The translations under genes and the position numbers were made by a program. Below, one piece after another: positions 28,029-34,264 of a stretch of 34,264 nt of DNA (position 1 is the first letter of the stretch; every line of letters begins with the position of its first letter). The notes under the pieces were generated by a model. The model worked only from the letters and a program-made list of their open reading frames with translations. It was not told the DNA's origin and made no database searches. Source of the DNA: Actinomycetota bacterium (GTDB taxonomy: Bacteria > Actinomycetota > CADDZG01 > JAHWKV01). The DNA is taken from the NCBI GenBank assembly GCA_035759705.1, contig DASTUJ010000108.1, positions 1 through 34,264 on the forward strand. The letters are read 5' to 3'.

Positions 28029-30230
28029 CTAGCAGGGTTTGCAGGCACCGGTCACAACCCGGCGGATCTCCTGGTGCAGAATTTCGTAAATAAGGTCGTT
28101 CTTCCAATACTCCACATGGGCAGCGAACAAGGTAGTGGCTTTCGGATCCTTGATGTTGCACACCTTCTTCGCCTCATCTCTCGGATTCAGGGGCTTGTCG
28201 TCGATCAAATCGACGTCGTACAGGTTCAACGAGCCGCTGATAATGTCCCAGGGCGAGTAGACGTTCATCCACCGTTCAGGCCGGCAGTCGTAGCTTTGGA
28301 TCAGCGGTTGACCCGCCGATGCCAGCGCCTCCCGAGGTCCTCGCTCCCGGCAGTCGTACTGGACTGCAAACAAGAACGCCGTTTTGTCCAAAGGCGACCC
28401 GAAAGTGAGGAGCAGGGGCGTACGTTGCGCCACGCCCAGACCGGATAGCTCGGCAAAATCCGAACCCTTCTCTGCGGCCTGGTCTGACCTGATCAGTTCG
28501 TTCAAAACGTCATAGGCGATGACCGATCCAAGAGAATGACCAACCACAAAGACCTTGTCGTAATAGGGTCGGCCATCTTCGTCCTGGAGCGAGTAGACAT
28601 TGCGGGCCGCCTTGGTCAGCTTTTTTTTGATCTCCTCCCGAAGCTCGTTGAACTCGTCAAGCTTGTAGGGCGAGATGTAGATAGCCACATCACCGACGTA
28701 CTGAATCAGCACGCGGCGGACTGCGGCGCTGGCCCCCACCAACAAGAACCAAAAGAAGGCGTCCGGCGTCGAGTTGACGAAGTCCTGCAAAAGGTTGCCT
28801 TCGCCGGGCAAAAACGCCTTGCGGAGCGACGCACCGGCGGCAATTTCCAGCAGGATTTTCACCGTGAGCCCCACCGCCGCCAGGGCCAGGACGATGAGCC
28901 CGGCCAACAGAACGGATGAGGTCGACCTCCCTTCGATGCGTTCCTGCACGGAAGTTGGCCCCGGCCGGCCCTTGAAGTCCCGCTTAACGAGGCCGACCAG
29001 CATGACGAGGCGCGAGCCGACCCAGAACACGGCCACGGCGGCAACCAGCAGCAGGACGATCCCCTGCATGATCTCGTCGAAATTGCGAATCAGATCGCGG
29101 TCCAGCCAGCGCCGGTTAACAAAACCCTCCGGAGTCAGCTTCACGTGCCCGTAGATCATCGTGAACATGGCCACACTTCCCAACGTCGCCACGAAATAGA
29201 AAACGACAAACAGCGCCACGCTCAAAGAGCCCGTCACTTTGCCGGGAAACTTCTTTGCGATGAAAAGGAAGGCCACGACCAGGAAGGCTGCGGCTAACAC
29301 GAAATTGAACGTAGTGGTCAGGTCGGTCTTGAGCGCGCTACTCAGCCAATCATCCGGCTTCCCCAAGAACGTTGAAGCCGCCGATACGAGCACGATCACG
29401 GTGTTCATTGCGATGAGGGCACCGAGTCCCACCACGGCCACCAAGAGGTACAGAACCATCCGGCCGAGCGGACTGAATCGCTGGTAGCTCCCGAACATCC
29501 ACCTGACGAAACTTTTGCGCCCGTTCTTTAGACCGTTCCTTGCAGCGCCGAACAGAAACGCCACCACCTGTCGCACGGAGATTCTGCCTTCGGTGAGCGG
29601 AGCCCAATAGCCCTCGTAAACGTGGCAATCCACTTTCTGGTTCCCGCTCAGCAGGGTGAATTCAACTCGACGCAGCCAATCCTCATCCTCGAACTCGACC
29701 GACCGAACCGACAGGTCACAGTCTTGGCTCCCGTCCTCCTCCCGCAACTTGCGGGTTAGGACATCCATCGTGGAGAAGGGGACCTGCTGGCCCATCCCAT
29801 GTGCCGCGAAAACCGCAATGCGACTCACCCGGGCTGCGTTGTCGTCCTTCTTTCGGACGGTGGGAACGTCGGGTGGCTGCAGCTCAGGGTTGCGTGATCG
29901 CCAGAAGAGGAGGCGGCGAAGCGGACACTCGACCGAGGGTGCCGGAACAGGCTCACACTCGCACTGTTCCTCTGGCTTCTGGAGAGCCGCAATCGCAGCC
30001 AGCACGTGATGCCTCCAACTGTGCTTGGTCTTCTCCATAGGTAGCCGAACGGGCTCCTCGCAGTTCCGGCATTGCGTCTCTGGCAGTTTTTTCATCGCCT
30101 GCCGATTCTTCGGCTCACCCATTGGATAAGCAATGCCGAAAGTACCCAGTTTCTCCCTTAAACGGCCCCATTTTGCCGTAGCCGTTCGATTCCAAATGGA
30201 ACTGTTGCCGGACATAATGGGTGCCGACAT
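28029..30230 (-). CDS. Polytopic membrane alpha/beta-hydrolase, uncharacterised
   Basis: A 733-residue protein whose hydrolase parts are split by membrane helices. Order: an N-terminal Cys-containing stretch (CRNC at 54-57, then CEC near 90 and Cys102), a strand with the oxyanion-type HGMGQQ (144-149), a conserved-looking VYEGYWAPLTEGRIS (204-218), about six transmembrane helices (258-285, 306-326, 334-360, 388-412, 438-466, 490-508), then GHSLG with nucleophile Ser566, Asp662 (SPWDIISG) and His705 (AAHVEYW) as a full catalytic triad. The active site is probably cytosolic, near the membrane, which suggests a lipid or lipid-linked substrate, but none can be named. The gene looks less GC-rich than its neighbours, with an 8-T run at 28621-28628, which may mean transfer. 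ATG 30230 is likely; starts at residues 6 or 37 are possible. Confidence 0.8.
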   Translation of the reverse strand: MSAPIMSGNSSIWNRTATAKWGRLREKLGTFGIAYPMGEPKNRQAMKKLPETQCRNCEEPVRLPMEKTKHSWRHHVLAAIAALQKPEEQCECEPVPAPSVECPLRRLLFWRSRNPELQPPDVPTVRKKDDNAARVSRIAVFAAHGMGQQVPFSTMDVLTRKLREEDGSQDCDLSVRSVEFEDEDWLRRVEFTLLSGNQKVDCHVYEGYWAPLTEGRISVRQVVAFLFGAARNGLKNGRKSFVRWMFGSYQRFSPLGRMVLYLLVAVVGLGALIAMNTVIVLVSAASTFLGKPDDWLSSALKTDLTTTFNFVLAAAFLVVAFLFIAKKFPGKVTGSLSVALFVVFYFVATLGSVAMFTMIYGHVKLTPEGFVNRRWLDRDLIRNFDEIMQGIVLLLVAAVAVFWVGSRLVMLVGLVKRDFKGRPGPTSVQERIEGRSTSSVLLAGLIVLALAAVGLTVKILLEIAAGASLRKAFLPGEGNLLQDFVNSTPDAFFWFLLVGASAAVRRVLIQYVGDVAIYISPYKLDEFNELREEIKKKLTKAARNVYSLQDEDGRPYYDKVFVVGHSLGSVIAYDVLNELIRSDQAAEKGSDFAELSGLGVAQRTPLLLTFGSPLDKTAFLFAVQYDCRERGPREALASAGQPLIQSYDCRPERWMNVYSPWDIISGSLNLYDVDLIDDKPLNPRDEAKKVCNIKDPKATTLFAAHVEYWKNDLIYEILHQEIRRVVTGACKPC

Positions 30231-30231
30231 C

Positions 30232-30250
30232 CTCGCCTGAATCCGGCGAG
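30232..30250. promoter_or_regulatory. Inverted repeat between divergent hydrolase and MMPL genes
   Basis: CTCGCC (30232-30237) and GGCGAG (30245-30250) form a perfect 6-bp inverted repeat with a 7-nt gap, in the 56-nt space between the two starts. The first arm lies just before the hydrolase ATG. An operator for both genes is possible. Confidence 0.35.
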
Positions 30251-30286
30251 CTCGAGTTGACGTTTTGGTAAGCCTGGAGGTCCAAG

Positions 30287-33001
30287 TTGCTGGAAGGTCT
30301 CGCCCGGTTCAGCTACCGGCACAAAGTGCTCATGCTGTTCATCTGGATCGTGGTCCTCGTGGGGATTGGAGGCCTCAACCAGGCCTTCGGCGCCAAGCTC
30401 AACAACAACTTCAACCTGCCGGGCACGGAGACCCAACGAGCATTCGACATTCTCGAGGAAAAGATGCCGGGCCGAAGCGGGGACACCGGCCAGATCGTTT
30501 TTCGGGCCGAGAACGGCATCGCCGCGGTACGTGAGCGCATGGAAGCCGGATTCGAAGCTGCCGAGGAGGCCTCGGGCGAGGATCTGGCCGCCCTGATCAG
30601 CCCCTACTCACAGGAGGGCGCCCGCCAGGTGGCGCCGGCAGGGCCGTCGGCAGGAAAGATCGCCTACGCCGAACTGCAGTTCAACAAGAACTTCGCCGAG
30701 CTGCCGCTCGAGCTGTCCGACGAGATCATCGAGGCGGTCGACGAAGCGGTCGACCCGGACAGCCAGTTAACCGTCGAGTACGGCGGCCCCCCGTTCCAGG
30801 AACTGGCGCCGCCGCTCGGCAAAAACGAGCTGTACGGCCTCGGCTTCGCCGTCCTCATCCTTCTCGTCTCGTTCGGTTCGCTGCTCGCCATGGGGCTGCC
30901 GATCCTCACCGCGCTGTTCGGAGTCGGCATCGGCGTGACCGGCCTGACCCTGCTGGCCAACGTGATGGACGTGGTGACCTTCGCCCCGCTGGTCGCCTCG
31001 ATGATCGGCCTGGGCGTGGGGATCGACTACGCCCTGTTCATCGTCACGCGCTACCGGAATGGGCTGAAGGAGGGTCTGAGCGTCGAAGACGCGGTGGTCA
31101 AAGCCATGACCACCGCCGGCCGGGCGGTTGTTTTCGCCGCCATCACTGTGATCATCAGCCTGCTGGGAATGTTCATCATGGAGCTGTCCTTCGTCTATGG
31201 TCTGGCGGTGGGCGCCGGCATAGCCGTACTGGTCACGATGCTCGCGTCGATCACCCTCCTGCCGGCACTTATGGCGATGGTGGGACGCCGGATCGACAGC
31301 CTCTCCATCCATTTCAAGCGCAAGGGTAAGCCGGCCAAGCCGAAGGAGTCGGCCTTCTGGTACCGGTGGAGCAGGGGCATCCAGAGACACCCGATCATCT
31401 CGGCGATCCTGTGCCTGGCGGTGCTCGGTGTTCTCGCCGCTCCCACCCTGTCGATCCGGCTGGGGAACCAGGACGCCGGCAACGGCCCCACCGAGCTGAC
31501 CACCCGCCGGGCCTACGATCTGCTGTCGGATGCCTTCGGCCCCGGCTCCAACGGCCCGCTCCTGGTGGCCGCCAGCTTCGACGACTCGCAGGCTGCGCTT
31601 CCCAGGCTGACCGCGCTCGCCACCCAGCTGGCCGCCGACCCGGGGGTCGCCAGCGTCAGCCCGGTCATCCCCAACGAAACGGCCAACCCCCAGGACGCCG
31701 ACGCTGCGATCATCCAGGTGATCGGCAAGTACGCCCCCCAGGACGAGAGGACCGACGAGCTCGTCCACCACCTGCGGGACGACATCATCTCCAAGGCGGA
31801 CGGGGACGGCCTGGAGATCCACGCCGGCGGGCCGGCTGCAATCGGCGTCGACCTGACCGACAAGCTCACCGAGCGGCTCCCCTACTTCTTCGGTGGGGTG
31901 ATCCTGCTGAGTTTCCTGCTGCTGATGATGGCCTTCCGGTCGATCCTCGTGCCCTTGAAGGCCGCCCTCATGAACCTGATCGCCATAGCGGCGGCGTTCG
32001 GGGTTCTGGTCGCAATCTTCCAATGGGGCTGGTGGCCGGCCGAGCTGATCGGAGTCGACCGCACGGGGCCCATCGCAGCCTTCACCCCGATGCTGCTCTT
32101 CGCGATCCTGTTCGGCCTGTCCATGGACTACGAGGTCTTCCTGCTCTCCCGGATCAAGGAGGAGCACGACAGCGGCAAGCCGAACGACCAGGCGGTGGCC
32201 GACGGGCTCGCCTCCACCGCCCGGGTCATCACGGCGGCTGCTGCGATCATGGTCACCGTGTTCTTCTCGTTCGTCCTGGGCGAGGACCCCAACGCCAAGC
32301 TGGTCGGCCTGGGCCTGGCGGCGGCGGTGCTGATCGACGCAACCCTCGTCCGCATGATCCTGGTGCCGGCGACCATGGAGCTGCTCGGCGAGGCCAACTG
32401 GTACCTGCCCCGGTGGCTGGACAAGATCCTGCCGAAATTCAGCATCGAAGGAGAGGAAGACGTTCCCGGACTGGCGACCCAGCAGATCGTCGACGAGGAG
32501 TCCGAGCTCGTTGCCGCCGCCCCCGAGCGGCAGTACCGCACCGTCGAGCCCCGTCCCGAGCAGCCGATGCCGAGGCACCACGCCTACCCGGCGCCGCCTC
32601 CACCGCCTGCGGCAGCGCCGGCTCGGGACGGCAGGCCGCTCCGCAAGGCACCGAGGTACGGTCCCACCGCCCTGGACCGGGTGCTGCGGGACCTGCCGTT
32701 CAAGGCCGGGGTGGGCGACGTGAGGTCGAACCTGGAGGAGGTGGCGCGGGCCACCTACAACCACTTCCGGTCCGGCGAGATCGGCCCCTCGGTCGACGTC
32801 TCCCGGGTCAGCGGGTACCTGGCGCTGGAGCAGCGCCTGGGGCGGATCGGCAGCATCACCAACCCCGAGCACGCCGCCCAGCTGCTAATCGGCGCGGTCG
32901 CCGCCAAAGCGTTGACCGCCAACGGCGACCAGTCCGGCGGCGACGACTACGCCCGGGCGGCGGTGAAGATCGTGCTGGAAGGCATCGGCAAGCGGGACTG
33001 A
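30287..33001 (+). CDS. MMPL/RND exporter with TetR_C-like cytosolic tail
   Basis: 904 residues. The RND part (1-715) has two repeats, each with a first helix, an extracytoplasmic loop and a five-helix bundle. The proton-relay Asp-Tyr pairs are Asp247-Tyr248 (GLGVGIDYALF) and Asp614-Tyr615 (GLSMDYEVFLL). MMPL proteins export lipids or hydrophobic compounds using the proton gradient. After a Pro/Ala-rich linker (about 745-790) comes a helical domain (about 793-904) that resembles the C-terminal ligand-binding and dimerisation half of TetR regulators: RSNLEEVARATYNHF, YLALEQRLGRIGSITNPEHA, AQLLIGAVAAKAL, DDYARAAVKIVLEGI. There is no helix-turn-helix. The start is TTG 30287 with GGAGG 6 nt upstream. 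The substrate is unknown. The transporter assignment is sure; the tail assignment is my own pattern reading. Confidence 0.92.
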   Translation: MLEGLARFSYRHKVLMLFIWIVVLVGIGGLNQAFGAKLNNNFNLPGTETQRAFDILEEKMPGRSGDTGQIVFRAENGIAAVRERMEAGFEAAEEASGEDLAALISPYSQEGARQVAPAGPSAGKIAYAELQFNKNFAELPLELSDEIIEAVDEAVDPDSQLTVEYGGPPFQELAPPLGKNELYGLGFAVLILLVSFGSLLAMGLPILTALFGVGIGVTGLTLLANVMDVVTFAPLVASMIGLGVGIDYALFIVTRYRNGLKEGLSVEDAVVKAMTTAGRAVVFAAITVIISLLGMFIMELSFVYGLAVGAGIAVLVTMLASITLLPALMAMVGRRIDSLSIHFKRKGKPAKPKESAFWYRWSRGIQRHPIISAILCLAVLGVLAAPTLSIRLGNQDAGNGPTELTTRRAYDLLSDAFGPGSNGPLLVAASFDDSQAALPRLTALATQLAADPGVASVSPVIPNETANPQDADAAIIQVIGKYAPQDERTDELVHHLRDDIISKADGDGLEIHAGGPAAIGVDLTDKLTERLPYFFGGVILLSFLLLMMAFRSILVPLKAALMNLIAIAAAFGVLVAIFQWGWWPAELIGVDRTGPIAAFTPMLLFAILFGLSMDYEVFLLSRIKEEHDSGKPNDQAVADGLASTARVITAAAAIMVTVFFSFVLGEDPNAKLVGLGLAAAVLIDATLVRMILVPATMELLGEANWYLPRWLDKILPKFSIEGEEDVPGLATQQIVDEESELVAAAPERQYRTVEPRPEQPMPRHHAYPAPPPPPAAAPARDGRPLRKAPRYGPTALDRVLRDLPFKAGVGDVRSNLEEVARATYNHFRSGEIGPSVDVSRVSGYLALEQRLGRIGSITNPEHAAQLLIGAVAAKALTANGDQSGGDDYARAAVKIVLEGIGKRD

Positions 33002-33015
33002 CCAAAGGAGGAGGC

Positions 33016-33531
33016 GTGGGCAAATCCAGACCGAACCGGGTGACTGCGGACCTCACGCAGTACCCGGACCTGGTTGTGATCTACCTGGGGATGCGGGTCA
33101 ACTCCCCGCGCGGCTTTCCCACCCTGATGAAGTTTGCGCCGCCGATCATGAAGAAGGCGTTGACCCCCACCCCGGATGGGCTTTTGCTGCACGAAAACAT
33201 CACCTGGTCCCTGCTTCCTCCGCACGCCGGGTTCCGGCAGTACTGGACGGATTTCGACTCGCTCGAGAGGTGGGCCCGCTCGGGGACGCACAAGCAGTGG
33301 TGGCAGAACTTCCTCGCCGACCGCAAGGGAACCGGGTTCTGGCACGAGACCTACGCCAGGGGCCGGGAGATCGAGTCGATGTACATCGACATGCCCGGAT
33401 TTGGGCTGGGCAAGTTCGCGCCCAGGGTGGAGGCCCGGGGTCCGATGTTCTCCGCCCGGCAGCGGGTCGGTGTAACCGGAGAGTCCGAGCTGGACTCGGC
33501 AACAATCGAGACGGAGATCTACGGGGACTAG
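33016..33531 (+). CDS. DUF4188 family protein (monooxygenase/aldoxime dehydratase-like)
   Basis: 171 residues. The pattern NRVTADLTQYPDLVVIYLGM, a middle LLPPHAGFRQYWTDFDSLERW, and ARSGTHKQWWQNF, TGFWHETYARGREIESMYID (landmarks) fits DUF4188, a dimeric alpha/beta-barrel (ferredoxin-like) family annotated as monooxygenase-like or related to phenylacetaldoxime dehydratase; no reaction is proven. His119-like and the HET motif histidine could be catalytic or bind haem. GTG 33016 has AAAGGAGGAGG just upstream and lies 14 nt after the MMPL stop, so the two are one operon. Its TAG stop interlocks with that of the convergent gene (33528-33531). Confidence 0.85.
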   Translation: MGKSRPNRVTADLTQYPDLVVIYLGMRVNSPRGFPTLMKFAPPIMKKALTPTPDGLLLHENITWSLLPPHAGFRQYWTDFDSLERWARSGTHKQWWQNFLADRKGTGFWHETYARGREIESMYIDMPGFGLGKFAPRVEARGPMFSARQRVGVTGESELDSATIETEIYGD

Positions 33532-34264
33532 ACCTGGGTCCTCAGCAGGAGCTCTCTCGGCTCCGGCTCCAGATAGGTCTGCTGGTTGAAGAACGGATTC
33601 TGCTGTACTCGCACGTAGTGCCGCATGAGGGTCAGCGGGACGCTGAGCGGTACGTTCCCCTGGCGGTAGTCCTGCAGCGAGCGGGCCAGCTCCTTCGCAA
33701 CCGCCGGCTCTACGTCCTTTTTGACCCCCTCAAAAATCGTCTTTAGAACGCCGAAGTGGCCGGCAGGCGTCGCCGGGGTCTTCAACGCATCCATCATCGC
33801 GGCCAGGTACCGGGCCCCCAGCTCCTCGTAGGAAAGGTCCTTGGCCTCTTTCAAGGTCTCGGCAACCTCCTCGTGCAAGCCGGGACGGTGGGCGTCCAGC
33901 TGGAGCTTGGTCTGGGCGTGCGACATCACCAGCTGCCCGACGCTGCGCTGGCTGAGGAAGAACTTCTGCTGCCGGTCGTAGGCGAATACCCGCTCCACGA
34001 AGTTCTGGCGGGCCGCGGCGTCCTCGAGCTCGGTCTCCTCGACCGTCGGCAGGGCCGGGAACTTCTCGGCCAGTGCCTTAGCGAACAGCCCGGGCTGGTC
34101 CTCGGATCCCTCAACCGGCACCTGCTTGCCGCAGCTGGGTGACCCGCTCTTCAGGATGTATCCCCTCAGCTGGACCTCGGCCAGGTCCTCGACCTTCTTG
34201 ATGGAGAACCGGTTCATGGACTCGGTGTGATCGGCGCCCGAGACGGTCCCGACCATCTTCGTGC
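33528..34264 (-). CDS. DUF523/DUF1722 protein, N-terminus outside window
   Basis: The frame is open to the window edge, so the 5' end is missing. The first visible residues (KMVGTVSGADHTESMNRF, then GYILKSGSPSCGKQ and FPALPTVEETELED) are the second half of a DUF523 domain. The Cys in SGSPSCG corresponds to one of three cysteines that hold a [4Fe-4S] cluster in DUF523 enzymes such as the thiouracil desulfidase TudS. It is followed by a helical DUF1722 domain (FVERVFAYDRQQKFFLSQRS, then HAQTKLQLDAH, and a C-terminal VPLTLMRHYV). The DUF523-DUF1722 fusion is common in bacteria (YbgA-like tail), with no firm function. An ATG at 34256 is not the true start because the domain is incomplete. Confidence 0.88.
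   Translation of the reverse strand, partial: TKMVGTVSGADHTESMNRFSIKKVEDLAEVQLRGYILKSGSPSCGKQVPVEGSEDQPGLFAKALAEKFPALPTVEETELEDAAARQNFVERVFAYDRQQKFFLSQRSVGQLVMSHAQTKLQLDAHRPGLHEEVAETLKEAKDLSYEELGARYLAAMMDALKTPATPAGHFGVLKTIFEGVKKDVEPAVAKELARSLQDYRQGNVPLSVPLTLMRHYVRVQQNPFFNQQTYLEPEPRELLLRTQV

Noticed and set aside
30767-32872. 701-residue open frame on the minus strand opposite the MMPL gene
   Set aside because: Antisense shadow; Asp/Gly/Gln/His-rich sequence with no domain.
28029-33531. Anti-phage defence island
   Set aside because: Lower GC and a membrane hydrolase suggested it, but no nuclease, nucleotide cyclase, reverse transcriptase, restriction or other defence domain is present.

Overview
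This 34.3-kb window is bacterial chromosome, GC-rich by eye (about two thirds G+C) and densely packed with genes. The gene order rpmE - DUF1385 - prfA - prmC - sua5 - rpiB, then glyA, wecA, atp operon, murA is the arrangement known from Actinomycetota. SepF, the mycobacterial-type RpiB (Glu instead of Cys in the active site), Zn-type L31, SufS/SufU and an Actinobacteria-like alpha-subunit tail on the ATP synthase agree with this. Frequent GTG and TTG starts and apparent leaderless promoters also fit. I cannot assign a genus; it reads like an uncultured or deep actinobacterial lineage. I see no rRNA, tRNA, CRISPR array, insertion sequence or prophage.

Layout. 1-3545: end of a zinc alcohol dehydrogenase, sepF, a two-hot-dog MaoC-type hydratase, a LOG/TIGR00725-like protein, Mn-type superoxide dismutase with a strong terminator, and a 58-residue Cys-rich protein of unknown role. 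3591-7851 (minus): iscS-mnmA-ligA, three genes joined by two TTGA stop/start overlaps; IscS supplies sulfur to MnmA for tRNA 2-thiouridine. 8011-9929: an acidic low-complexity protein, an MBL-fold hydrolase and a small signal-peptide/anchor protein. 9926-19803 (minus): wecA, atpZ-atpI-atpBEFHAGDC and murA, combining energy conversion with the first steps of cell-wall polymer synthesis. 19888-21938: glyA on the plus strand, then a divergent pair made of a SpoIIAB/RsbW-like ATPase-fold protein and a small HTH-like acidic protein. 21957-26259 (minus): rpiB, sua5, prmC, prfA, DUF1385 and rpmE; PrmC methylates the GGQ glutamine of the RF1 encoded next to it. 26350-28025 (plus): sufS-sufU, a second, Fe-S-cluster-dedicated cysteine desulfurase pair.

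28029-33531 looks accessory: a 733-residue polytopic membrane serine hydrolase, divergent from an MMPL/RND exporter followed by a DUF4188 protein. The exporter carries a cytosolic tail that resembles the ligand-binding half of a TetR regulator without its DNA-binding half. A perfect inverted repeat lies between the divergent genes. This is the part of the window most likely to hold undescribed biology. The right edge cuts a DUF523/DUF1722 gene.

Two window-wide patterns stand out. At least eight genes have no Shine-Dalgarno sequence but a TANNNT hexamer 6-9 nt before the start codon, the signature of leaderless transcripts. Three convergent gene pairs have stop codons interlocked within 4 nt.
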